Assembly (NCBI GenBank): GCA_020848695.1
Contig: JADLHT010000038.1
Coordinates: forward strand, 55,486-119,485
DNA: 64,000 nt
Direction: 5' to 3'
Source: Saprospiraceae bacterium
GTDB lineage: Bacteria; Bacteroidota; Bacteroidia; Chitinophagales; Saprospiraceae
Part shown: positions 55,459 to 63,883 of the stretch, piece by piece
Position numbering within the stretch: the first letter of the stretch is position 1
How the letters are laid out: the number at the start of each line of letters is the position of its first letter
Notes under the pieces: generated by a model
The model's database searches: none
Seen by the model: only the letters and a program-made list of their open reading frames with translations
Told to the model about the DNA's origin: nothing
Program-made: the position numbers and the translations under genes

Positions 55459-57174
55459 ATGAATAAGACTGGCGTATCGTTGATTGTAAAACATTTGAAT
55501 TTTTTACTCCTGATTTTAATATTGGGATCTACTTCTGCTCAAATGAGCAGTGTTCCAAAAAATTGGTATTTATTGGATTCGTATAAAGATGGTTTTAATG
55601 GATTGAGTCTGCAACAGGCATATAATCAACTTGCCGGTAAGAAAAGTAAAACAGTTGTAGTAGCAGTTCTAGATTCAGGGGTTGACGCTGAACATGAAGA
55701 TCTTTCATCAATCATGTGGGTAAATGAAAATGAGATTCCCGGAAATGGAATCGACGATGATTATAATGGATATATTGATGATATTCATGGCTGGAATTTT
55801 ATTGGAGGCAAAAATGGCAACGTAGGTTCTGATAGTTATGAAGTTACACGAATTTACAAAAAACTAAAGTATAAATATGCAAATGCTGATCCTAATAAGC
55901 TTACAAAAGCCCAGAAGAAAGAGTATGAGATTTTTTTAAATTGTAAAGAACAAGTAGACAACAGAAGAGATGCAGCTCAGGCAAATCTCGATGCAATTCA
56001 GTATTCTGAAAAATTTGTAAAAGATGGAATTGAAATGTTGGCTTCAAAATTGGGCGACAATCCACTATCGATGGATAATCTTGATAAAATTGACGAAGGT
56101 GATTCCAAAAGCTTATCAGCTGCCATTAATGTGGCTAAAAACATTATTCAGTCTAATGACGAAATTAAAACAATAAAAGCGCTAAAAGATGCTGTTTATT
56201 CTGAATTTGAAGAAGCTAAAACGCAGTTTGGAGGGGAAATAAACTTTTCATTCAATCCGGAACTGGACAAGAGAGCAGAAATTGTTGGCGATAATTACAA
56301 TGACGTTTATGAAAAAAATTATGGAAATTCGGATGTCGAAGGACCCGATGCTACCCATGGAACACATGTAGCTGGATTAATAGCAGCAATTAGAAATAAT
56401 GATATTGGCATGGATGGCATTGCAGATAATGTCAGAATCATGTCCGTGAGATGTGTCCCGGATGGAGATGAGCGTGATAAGGATGTTGCCAATGCAATAC
56501 GATACGCGGTAGACAATGGTGCAAGCATTATCAATATGAGTTTTGGGAAAGGATTTTCGCCGGAGAAGTTTGCCGTAGATGAAGCCGTAAAGTATGCCGC
56601 TTCCAAAGACGTTTTATTAGTTCATGCTTCCGGCAATTCCGGTGAGAATAATGATAAGCAAGATAACTTTCCCAATAAAAAGTACGATAAGAAAAAATTC
56701 TTGTCATCCAATAAAGCCAAAAACTGGTTGGAAGTAGGAGCGAGCACACCATTTGAAAGTCCTAATATTGTTGCTGATTTTTCAAATTATGGAAAAAAGA
56801 GTGTGGACGTTTTTTCTCCTGGAGTTCTTATGTTTTCAACTGTACCTAATAATCAATATAAATTTCTTCAGGGAACATCTATGGCAAGCCCTGTTGCAGC
56901 CGGACTTGCGGCATTGTTGAGGTCTTATTATCCAAAACTTACAGCCAAACAAGTGAAAAAAATAATTGTAAAATCTACAGTAAAAACGGATGATCTGATT
57001 GCAGTACCAAAATTGGAGAAAAATAAGAAGCTAAATGAAATTTGCGTAAGTGGAGGATTGATTAATGCTTCTAAAGCTGTTGAGATGGCATCAAAAACGA
57101 AAGGTAAAAAACGTTTGCCTAAATCATCTTCAGATCGATCTAATGCTCCAACGAATATAGTTCCTAAGACTTAA
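55459..57174 (+). CDS. subtilisin-like serine protease (S8) with long insertion
   Basis: 571 residues. Signal peptide LNFLLLILILGSTSAQ. The catalytic triad is Asp near 72 (VVVAVLDSGVDAEHEDL), His near 302 (ATHGTHVAGLIAA) and Ser near 474 (GTSMASPVAAGLAALL). The oxyanion-hole Asn is in VHASGNSGEN. The spacing between Asp and His is about 230 residues, far more than the 30-60 of classical subtilisins; the extra segment (about 120-285) is Lys/Glu-rich and helical. This extended form is seen in other Bacteroidota S8 peptidases. No T9SS sorting domain follows, and the tail KGKKRLPKSSSDRSNAPTN is basic and disordered, so it probably stays periplasmic. Confidence 0.92.
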   Translation: MNKTGVSLIVKHLNFLLLILILGSTSAQMSSVPKNWYLLDSYKDGFNGLSLQQAYNQLAGKKSKTVVVAVLDSGVDAEHEDLSSIMWVNENEIPGNGIDDDYNGYIDDIHGWNFIGGKNGNVGSDSYEVTRIYKKLKYKYANADPNKLTKAQKKEYEIFLNCKEQVDNRRDAAQANLDAIQYSEKFVKDGIEMLASKLGDNPLSMDNLDKIDEGDSKSLSAAINVAKNIIQSNDEIKTIKALKDAVYSEFEEAKTQFGGEINFSFNPELDKRAEIVGDNYNDVYEKNYGNSDVEGPDATHGTHVAGLIAAIRNNDIGMDGIADNVRIMSVRCVPDGDERDKDVANAIRYAVDNGASIINMSFGKGFSPEKFAVDEAVKYAASKDVLLVHASGNSGENNDKQDNFPNKKYDKKKFLSSNKAKNWLEVGASTPFESPNIVADFSNYGKKSVDVFSPGVLMFSTVPNNQYKFLQGTSMASPVAAGLAALLRSYYPKLTAKQVKKIIVKSTVKTDDLIAVPKLEKNKKLNEICVSGGLINASKAVEMASKTKGKKRLPKSSSDRSNAPTNIVPKT

Positions 57175-57193
57175 TATAGGTTAAATTGTATTT

Positions 57194-57224
57194 TTAGATT
57201 TTTTCTTTCGAAAGAATAATCTAA
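57194..57224. terminator. stem-loop between convergent genes
   Basis: TTAGATT (57194-57200) pairs with AATCTAA (57218-57224) around the inner palindrome TTCTTTCGAAAGAA (203-216). The structure is strong and bidirectional, but no long T tract follows on either side. Confidence 0.4.
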
Positions 57225-57420
57225 GGACTTTCATTGAATAAATATTTTGCTATCTTATAGATTTGAATATAATCGAAATACAATTTCTTAATGAGTAGAT
57301 GAGTTAAAAAAATAATGTCAACTAGCATTGAATTATTCTTCTTTCTGAATAGTTAACTTTGCAATCAGGAAATTTTATTTAAAAGGTTAAATACATTTAT
57401 TACTTAAATAAATAAGGATC

Positions 57421-58434
57421 TTAGAAATATTTGAATTGCAGCCTTGCCTTGACTTGTTGAATTCGATCATTAAGGGAATTGAAGAATATGCTAGTATGAT
57501 TACCACTGCCTTGCCCTAAGTGGTAAGAATGGTCTTCAATAGTCCTAAGCCAAACCTCTGTATAATCTATAAATTTAGAGTCTTTAGTTGCGATAAAGTT
57601 TGGATTATCGAACGTAAGAATTAAAGCTCGGTCATCACCTGAATCCGCTAAAACGTGATTTCCGGTATGTAGAATTTTATTCTCATATAAGTTAAAGTTG
57701 CCATGTAGGTCTGGACTTTTAGTTCCTGTAACAGCCATCGTCCTTATTCGTTTTACAACTTCTTCTAGTCCATTAATAATAAGCAAAGCATGGTCAGAAG
57801 CTAAGTCACCAGATTCATTAAAGAATATAATCTGTTGAAGGGTGCTGTCAAGAATATTGGAACTCCAATATTCTTTAGATCGCAATTGAGAATATTGAAA
57901 CCATAAAGTACTGATCAATTGCAATTGATCTAAATTCAATAGATTGACTTCAAAACATTTATTAACGAGGTCTTCTGACTTCCAAATAAGCTTTGCAAAT
58001 ACATAGAGCTTGAATGAGGCCAATGGAGGATTGAGAAAGTAATAAAAAATTGGTAATTCCCTAGTAGCATAAGTAATTTTTGGAGGGATATTGCTTTTAA
58101 GGATTTTAAATGAACCTGCTAATCTTTTTAAATAATCATTGATAGAATGCAGGGGTTCATGTACGCCCGGAACAGTAAAAGGAGTAGATGTAATATTCAT
58201 TCTGAATAACTCCGCAATATCAATTTCATAATGAGATATTAAGGAAAAGAATTCCTCTAAGGTGTAGTGATAATTTCCATTCTGCTTTCGATAGACTGTC
58301 TGTTTTGAGCAATTTAATAGGTTTGATAATTCATTTGGCCATGCTTTTTTATCTTTTATTTTGTTCAAAAGGATATTACAAAATTGTGAATAAAAGTCTG
58401 AAAATGAAAATAATTTGGCATTATTTGAGATCAT
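57421..58434 (-). CDS. HTH regulator-like protein with unknown sensor domain
   Basis: 337 residues with no signal peptide. Residues about 25-75 (KAWPNELSNLLNCSKQTVYR, then LEEFFSLISHYEIDI) form a helix-turn-helix resembling XRE/Cro-type binding domains. The remaining ~260 residues are mixed alpha/beta with no motif I recognise. A palindrome (58497-58511) lies between this gene and the divergent small secreted-protein cluster, so it may regulate itself and those genes. The ATG at 58434 gives MISNNAKLFSFSDFY. Related proteins appear as species-specific families in Bacteroidota, but that is from memory and not verified here. Confidence 0.6.
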   Translation of the reverse strand: MISNNAKLFSFSDFYSQFCNILLNKIKDKKAWPNELSNLLNCSKQTVYRKQNGNYHYTLEEFFSLISHYEIDIAELFRMNITSTPFTVPGVHEPLHSINDYLKRLAGSFKILKSNIPPKITYATRELPIFYYFLNPPLASFKLYVFAKLIWKSEDLVNKCFEVNLLNLDQLQLISTLWFQYSQLRSKEYWSSNILDSTLQQIIFFNESGDLASDHALLIINGLEEVVKRIRTMAVTGTKSPDLHGNFNLYENKILHTGNHVLADSGDDRALILTFDNPNFIATKDSKFIDYTEVWLRTIEDHSYHLGQGSGNHTSIFFNSLNDRIQQVKARLQFKYF

Positions 58435-58496
58435 TTTAGCAAATATTAAGATTTAGCAACAATAATTAATGTAAAAGTAGATGAAATCTTTATAAT

Positions 58497-58511
58497 ATAC
58501 AAATTTTGTAT
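58497..58511. promoter_or_regulatory. candidate operator palindrome
   Basis: ATACAAATTTTGTAT has 7-bp perfect arms around one central base. It lies in the 187-nt divergent gap between the HTH gene and the secreted-protein cluster, 62 nt from the HTH start. It is AT-rich, so chance cannot be excluded. Confidence 0.4.
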
Positions 58512-58621
58512 CATATTAAATAAAAAACTATATAATTTTTCTCAAAAAATATTATTATCTTAATCAATTCATTTTGACTTTTGACGGAGTTCTTATTTTT
58601 TAATTTTTTAAAACTATAAAT

Positions 58622-58843
58622 ATGTTAAAATACATGAGATTCAATACCTTTAAATGGAAACAAATATTCCCATTTTGTATTGCAATATTTTGCTTTTTGA
58701 ATAGTTTCCTTTACTCGCAGGAAGACCTATCATTTTCTTATAAAACCACTGAACGTTGGGAATATTCAATTTCAAGTGATCTTGATGTAGGCACTATACA
58801 AAACATAGTTTATACTAAAGCGAGCCCCAGAAAAGCCTTTTAA
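58622..58843 (+). pseudogene. signal-peptide portion of a probably broken gene
   Basis: 73 codons. MLKYMRFNTFKWKQIFPFCI and IAIFCFLNSFLYSQ form a signal peptide, followed by ERWEYSISSDLDVGTIQNIV and a stop after SPRKAF. Past the TAA the same frame continues ELIEVELCWRRKG before another stop. The next ORF begins 8 nt later in another frame and lacks a signal peptide. The simplest reading is one secreted protein split by a stop and a frameshift within ~20 nt, although two separate coupled genes remain possible. Product function is unknown. Confidence 0.5.
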
Positions 58844-58850
58844 GAATTAA

Positions 58851-59609
58851 TTGAAGTTGAATTGTGTTGGAGGAGGAAAGGATACATTGCATAAAGTTGC
58901 ATTTGCAGGTGTAGAAGATACAACTGGATTAATGTTTAGGACGATTAAATATTTTATCGATCAAGCGGCAGATGTGCATCCGGTATTCACTGCGGATTAC
59001 GATAGCGATCTTCTACTTAATGCCAAGAAGAATTATGATAGCCTTTTAGTATTAAAGCAAGTTTTTGAAGTTAAGAATTTAATATATAAAGCACTTTTTA
59101 AAACGCATGGATGTAAAAATTTTCCATTTAAGTATTTGGCACCTTGTCCGACAATTAAAGAAAAGTTAGAATTCTATTCAAAAGGAGTAGTTGCCATACA
59201 AGATGCAATACAATTGAGTGAGAGTATGGATGAACAATATAAAAGTCTTATTGGCGCGGTGAATTATAGTACAGAGAGCAAATTGTATTGTATTTGTGAA
59301 AATACCCGCACAGGTAAAATAGAGAAAAAATTAATTAGCAACTCTACTGAGTGCAATCTTAATCCGGGACAATATTGGGTATGTGAAGTTGAAGAATTGT
59401 TAGTCACGCATCGCAAAACCAAGGATTCAGATGGAGTAGTACTTACAGAATCCGCAATGGCTCTTCCTGATGCAACAAATCCTCCTCAGACGATGATCAT
59501 TACATCTCATATGCAGATGAGGAATAATTCTGCATTACAAGATGCACTACAGATTAAATTATATGAAGGAGGGCTTCCTTTAGATAAATATTTTAAAACT
59601 GATAAGTAA
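58851..59609 (+). CDS. unknown protein, probable body of the broken secreted gene
   Basis: 252 residues from a TTG start, beginning MKLNCVGGGKDTLHKVAFAG. It has no signal peptide. The content is mixed, with several Cys (HGCKNFPFKYLAPCP, LYCICENTRTG, STECNLNPGQYWVCEVEEL) suggesting an exported, disulfide-bearing protein. That fits the idea that its signal peptide is the neighbouring 58622-58843 frame. A stop immediately precedes the TTG in frame, so no longer start exists. The PQQ-like lipoprotein gene follows 9 nt later. I do not recognise the family. Confidence 0.5.
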   Translation: MKLNCVGGGKDTLHKVAFAGVEDTTGLMFRTIKYFIDQAADVHPVFTADYDSDLLLNAKKNYDSLLVLKQVFEVKNLIYKALFKTHGCKNFPFKYLAPCPTIKEKLEFYSKGVVAIQDAIQLSESMDEQYKSLIGAVNYSTESKLYCICENTRTGKIEKKLISNSTECNLNPGQYWVCEVEELLVTHRKTKDSDGVVLTESAMALPDATNPPQTMIITSHMQMRNNSALQDALQIKLYEGGLPLDKYFKTDK

Positions 59610-59618
59610 TAAGAATTT

Positions 59619-60863
59619 ATGTATAATTTTAAATTGATGATTTTAATTTTAATAATCAATTCATTTTTTATCAGGTGTGAAAAACCCCATGATTGCGATA
59701 CAACTTGTAATAATGATTCAACTTCTGTTTTAAGAGATTCAATAATTCTTTGGAAAGTGGCGAGACCCGATTCAAATGAATTTAGAAGCTGTGCTCCTTT
59801 AGTAATGAATGATGGTGTTGTATTCTCATTTTATAAGGATGAAGAATTAAGCTATCCTATGAAATTGGCAAAATTGAATAAAGCAGACGGGTCTTTCATC
59901 TGGAAGTGGAGTGAGAATGGAGACTTTCATCCTTTATATAGATCAATGTCAGATAACCAGAAATTTATTTCAATACATAATTGGTTTAATACATTTATTA
60001 TCAAGTCTTCTAATGGAAAAACTATTTGGATGGATAGGACACTAGGTAAAGAACCTCGAGGAAGAATCGTTGGAGATCATTTTTATACTAGTATTACTCC
60101 AGAAGATAATAATGATACCATGTATTCCATTCGATCACCACTGACTCATCTGGCTTGGGATACCTTATTCATGGAAGTATTAGATAATCAGAACTTTGAG
60201 CCGGGTCTTGAGCCTCCTGTATTGTGGATGCATCCTAACGGAGATTCTATCTTGGTATATCAGGATAGAAAAGTAAGAAAAAACGGATCAGCACAACGAT
60301 TCGACATTCGGGCATTTAATCTGTCTCAAAGGAGATTGCAATGGAATATTGATCATGTCAATGAGTTAGGCGGTAATTCTTCTCAGATTCCACAGATCGT
60401 TGGTAATTATTATATCTGCGATGGATTGGATGTGCATTGTATTGATCTATTGAACGGTACAATTAAGTGGACTAACAAGAAAGCCAAAGGAATTGGAGGT
60501 AGCAACTTATTAATTGCTGAAGGCAAGGTTTTTATCAACTTATTGACGAAGTCAGTAATAGCAATAGATATTGAGACAGGAGATGTCGCATGGGAAAATA
60601 CTACTGCGGGCGAGTGTCCGCTTGATGGTGGGATAGAATATTATCAAGGTAAGATATATCTAAATATAATTAAAGGATTCAGAGCTTACCTATTTAGAAT
60701 GGATGCCAAGACTGGAAAAATTGAATGGGAATACTACAGTCCTCACATTAATAGACATAATGATGCTGGATTTGATCTTACTCCTCCAACAATTGATCCA
60801 GAGACAGGATTGCTTTATGTATGTGACCGATATTATGTGATGTGTATCCGTCCACCGAAGTAG
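59619..60863 (+). CDS. probable lipoprotein with PQQ-like beta-propeller
   Basis: 414 residues. The N-terminus MYNFKLMILILIINSFFIRC ends in a Cys at about 20, suggesting a lipoprotein, although Arg at -1 is not a standard lipobox. The body consists of outer-membrane-assembly/PQQ-type blades: KLNKADGSFIWKWSENGDFH, VHCIDLLNGTIKWTNKKAKG, VIAIDIETGDVAWENTTAGE and RMDAKTGKIEWEYYS. These are the W-motif repeats of an eight-bladed propeller. It starts 9 nt after the preceding gene. Its ligand is unknown; it could be an envelope scaffold. The 105 nt behind it hold no clear terminator. Confidence 0.75.
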   Translation: MYNFKLMILILIINSFFIRCEKPHDCDTTCNNDSTSVLRDSIILWKVARPDSNEFRSCAPLVMNDGVVFSFYKDEELSYPMKLAKLNKADGSFIWKWSENGDFHPLYRSMSDNQKFISIHNWFNTFIIKSSNGKTIWMDRTLGKEPRGRIVGDHFYTSITPEDNNDTMYSIRSPLTHLAWDTLFMEVLDNQNFEPGLEPPVLWMHPNGDSILVYQDRKVRKNGSAQRFDIRAFNLSQRRLQWNIDHVNELGGNSSQIPQIVGNYYICDGLDVHCIDLLNGTIKWTNKKAKGIGGSNLLIAEGKVFINLLTKSVIAIDIETGDVAWENTTAGECPLDGGIEYYQGKIYLNIIKGFRAYLFRMDAKTGKIEWEYYSPHINRHNDAGFDLTPPTIDPETGLLYVCDRYYVMCIRPPK

Positions 60864-60968
60864 AAATGCCTCTTTAAACGATCAAATTATAAGGAGATTA
60901 AAAATTTAAATAATTCGTATAAAATCGCGTATTAAAATTTCATTTATTTTTTTCAGTTAATATATTTT

Positions 60969-61631
60969 ATGAATCTATCAAAAAAGCTATTATTTATTTT
61001 GATTACCTTAATTTCTGTATTCATTCTATACTCCCAAAAAGTTTTTTATGTTGCAGGGTTGTCTTCTGGAATATTTCGAGATGTGGACTCTGACTCAGTA
61101 TATAGTAGTCAGTATTATCCTAATTCAGGGTATCACTTTGGATTTACAGTTGAAAAGATGATTGGTAAAAATCTTGCAATTCAATCAGGATTACTCATTA
61201 ATACAAAAGGATTGGGTTTTTTAGATAAACAAAATAATTACAACATTAATGCCAGGTACTATTTATTTTACCTTGATCTTCCTATTTCAGGAAAATTTAT
61301 TCATCAGATCTCAAAAAATTCTATGATCTTTGGAACCTTAGGAGTTTTTATTGGTTATGGACTTTCGAGTAGTGTTATTATTCGGGTTAAGAGGGACCCA
61401 TCTTTTAAACATAAAGAATATTTAACTGTAAAGTGGGGTTTTAATAAAGAAACAGATGATATTAAGCCTATCGATTATGGTTTAAATTCAGGAATTGGAT
61501 TTCAATTTAAAAATGTTCTAATAGGTATAATTTATGACCTTGGTCTTGCAAATAATGCATTAGACAGATCTAATAAGAGAGTTACCAATACTAGAGTTCT
61601 AAAGCTTACATTAGCCTATAGATTAAGATAG
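60969..61631 (+). CDS. outer-membrane beta-barrel protein (PorT-like)
   Basis: 220 residues. Signal peptide LLFILITLISVFILYSQ. The mature sequence begins VFYVAGLSSGIFRDVDSD and has repeated strands ending VLKLTLAYRLR, with YHFGFTVEKMIGKNLAIQSG and GLGFLDKQNNYNINARYY typical of the outer-membrane beta-barrel (PorT/OMP_b-brl_2) family. It likely belongs to the same transcription unit as the two genes upstream, since no terminator separates them. The role is unknown. Confidence 0.75.
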   Translation: MNLSKKLLFILITLISVFILYSQKVFYVAGLSSGIFRDVDSDSVYSSQYYPNSGYHFGFTVEKMIGKNLAIQSGLLINTKGLGFLDKQNNYNINARYYLFYLDLPISGKFIHQISKNSMIFGTLGVFIGYGLSSSVIIRVKRDPSFKHKEYLTVKWGFNKETDDIKPIDYGLNSGIGFQFKNVLIGIIYDLGLANNALDRSNKRVTNTRVLKLTLAYRLR

Positions 61632-61670
61632 ATTATTAGGTTTCTTGTCAATGGCTGTCTATTTTTATTA

Positions 61671-62168
61671 TTATAAGTCCTCAAAATAGCCTGTCTTCGT
61701 ATTTTTTCTGACTTGATTCCAATTGAAGTAACGACCATTCATTACAATATAAACACCTGGTTCTAATATTTGAACAAAAGCCAAAGCTGAACCTAAATTA
61801 AAAAAACCATCCGATGAATTTCCAAAAGCATATGGAATCATGGCACCGGTTAATACAATTGTTTTACCTTCAATGTTCTCATTGGCCAGATGCTGTGCAG
61901 TCTGAGTCATGGTGTCTGTACCATGCGTAATTAAAATATTATTGGCTTTGCATTTGAGGCAATTATGTAGTATAATCTCTCGATCTTCAGATGTCATCTC
62001 AAGACTATCAACCATCATCAGTGTTTTAATATCTATGTCTAAAGAGCATCTTCCTCGTTCCAGCATCTCAGGTAAATGTGTATCTTTGAAATAGAGCTCA
62101 CCATTGACGAAATTATACTCTTTGTCAAAAGTACCACCGGTTATAAAAATTTGAATTTGGCTTTCCAT
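61671..62168 (-). CDS. short single-domain asparaginase-like protein
   Basis: About 165 residues from ATG 62168. The N-terminus IQIFITGGTFDKEYN carries the TGGT catalytic Thr, and ILITHGTDTMTQTAQHLA carries the HGTDT second Thr-Asp motif of L-asparaginases. The usual C-terminal domain (about 130 residues) is absent, matching the short asparaginase-domain family seen in other bacteria. The start was chosen because it directly precedes the conserved strand and because a TATTTTTG box ends 5 nt upstream; an ATG at 62222 would add 18 unlike residues. The product is cytoplasmic. Whether it hydrolyses asparagine is unknown. Confidence 0.8.
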   Translation of the reverse strand: MESQIQIFITGGTFDKEYNFVNGELYFKDTHLPEMLERGRCSLDIDIKTLMMVDSLEMTSEDREIILHNCLKCKANNILITHGTDTMTQTAQHLANENIEGKTIVLTGAMIPYAFGNSSDGFFNLGSALAFVQILEPGVYIVMNGRYFNWNQVRKNTKTGYFEDL

Positions 62169-62323
62169 CGAGACAAAAATACATATAGACGGCTCAAAAT
62201 GTAATTTCTTAAACTCTTCCAATCAGGAAAATTTTAAAGCACTGTCTTATAGAAAATATCTCAATTATAAGAATAATCAATTTAAATTCAACTGAATTTT
62301 AAATACAAACATATTAATATTAT

Positions 62324-62340
62324 TTGGCATGTTTTTTGCA
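62324..62340 (+). promoter_or_regulatory. sigma-54 (-24/-12) promoter
   Basis: TTGGCATGTTTTTTGCA matches the YTGGCACG-N4-TTGCW consensus at all but one core base, with GG (62326-62327) and GC (62338-62339) separated by exactly 10 nt. The predicted start of transcription is near 62351, giving a ~57-nt leader to the T9SS gene. An enhancer-binding activator would be needed; none is in the window. Confidence 0.6.
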
Positions 62341-62407
62341 AAGTTTATAGGGAACTTAAGGTTCTTTTAAGGTGTTGATTAAATAAATTATTAATTATCA
62401 GGCAATT

Positions 62408-63613
62408 ATGAAAGCAAATATCCTCCTCGTCTTTGGAACAATATTCGTGTTAAATCTCTCCGATTTAACTGCGCAATGTGCTACGGGTACGCTTCATATG
62501 AATTACTTTACTTCGACCTCAGGTTCCGGTACCTATGATGATCCGGCATTGGGACAGATCGAATATGGATTTTGTCTGACCTTAGAAAGTTTTTTTGAAA
62601 ATCAAACTAATTGGGCACATGGAATTTTTGTTGCCTGGGAACACATTCCCAACGGAGTGACAATTACTAAAGGTTTGACCGGAGAACAACCAACTCAACA
62701 CGGTTCTAGAAAGTGGATATGGATAGATTCTTTGAAAGCCAGAAATTTCAACTTGCCCGGAATTGGTTATTATGTTGATGATGGTGATGGAAATCCTTCA
62801 AATAATTATGGTGACAATGGCTTGGGGACGCCGAATGCAAAATTCCCCGATCTTTCTCCTTTTTGTTTTGTAGGACATTATACCTGTGGTGCGCCGACTG
62901 CAATAAGACCCTGGGTAACGGTAACCGGAGATGGAACTACAGGAGGATGGAATAACCAGGCATGTCCGGGAGATATCATTAAATCTAGTTCTGGAGGGCC
63001 AATGAATGATGGGATTTTGATCGTTTGTGGTCTGGTATTACCTCTTGAATTATTAAGTTTTGAAGGATATTATAGGGATAATGTCAACTATATTCATTGG
63101 GTAGGAATTGCAGATGATTTATTTTCTCATTATGAGTTAGAAAAAAGAAATTCCAAGTCTTTGAATTTCACAGTTTTGCAAAATATTACAATTTCTCCAA
63201 ATGCGGTAGAGCATCAACAACACGTACTGAATTATATTGATTCTGATATTGAGAACGAAATAAATTATTACAGATTGAAGATGGTGGAAAAGGATAATAG
63301 CTATGTTTATTCTAAAACCATTGCCATACTTAGTCCTTCCAGCAAGACCTTTGTGCAAACGTCGGTGTTCCCTAATCCTAGTTCCGATGAAATCAAGATT
63401 GGATTTCCAAATGCAAAAACTACGGAGAAGTATATTTTAGAACTGATTAATATAGAAGGAAAAGTAATCTTGAACCATTCAGTTCAGATTAAAGGAAGTA
63501 ATCAGGTGCAAAGCTTGGATATTTCCAAAATTGATGGAGGTGTTTATTTCTTGAAAATCCTTCGAGAAAACTCAGAAATTGAAATTCATAAGCTCATCAA
63601 GAAAGCCTTGTAA
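62408..63613 (+). CDS. secreted T9SS-sorted protein, unknown function
   Basis: 401 residues. Signal peptide ILLVFGTIFVLNLSDLTAQC. The N-terminal ~200 residues contain CATGTLHMNYFTSTSGSGTY, EYGFCLTLESFF and CFVGHYTCGAP, a Cys-containing beta-rich domain that I cannot name. A short fibronectin-like module (VLPLELLSFEGYYRDNVNYI, YYRLKMVEKDNSY) follows, as is common before T9SS tails. The type A sorting domain from SVFPNPSSDEIKIGF to GGVYFLKIL closes the protein. It is the only gene here with a recognisable sigma-54 promoter and may be induced under specific conditions. It is a single-gene unit. Confidence 0.8.
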   Translation: MKANILLVFGTIFVLNLSDLTAQCATGTLHMNYFTSTSGSGTYDDPALGQIEYGFCLTLESFFENQTNWAHGIFVAWEHIPNGVTITKGLTGEQPTQHGSRKWIWIDSLKARNFNLPGIGYYVDDGDGNPSNNYGDNGLGTPNAKFPDLSPFCFVGHYTCGAPTAIRPWVTVTGDGTTGGWNNQACPGDIIKSSSGGPMNDGILIVCGLVLPLELLSFEGYYRDNVNYIHWVGIADDLFSHYELEKRNSKSLNFTVLQNITISPNAVEHQQHVLNYIDSDIENEINYYRLKMVEKDNSYVYSKTIAILSPSSKTFVQTSVFPNPSSDEIKIGFPNAKTTEKYILELINIEGKVILNHSVQIKGSNQVQSLDISKIDGGVYFLKILRENSEIEIHKLIKKAL

Positions 63614-63883
63614 TTTAGCTTATTGTAATCTTGTATTTCAAGAAATAGTATTATTGGATTAAAGACTCAGGTCATTTAAGTGAGTTATAGAGAATTCATC
63701 ATTCTAATAAATGTTCAATATCCCCAAAAAATTCATCAATATCAAGGTTCTTCAAGATTCCACTTCAATAATACATTTGAATACGAATAATTGACAATAT
63801 GATTTCGACTAATAGTAAAATTAAGGAGTCGTTTAATTGTCAATTACAGAACTATCTTTCAATTCAAATACTGTGCAAAATCC

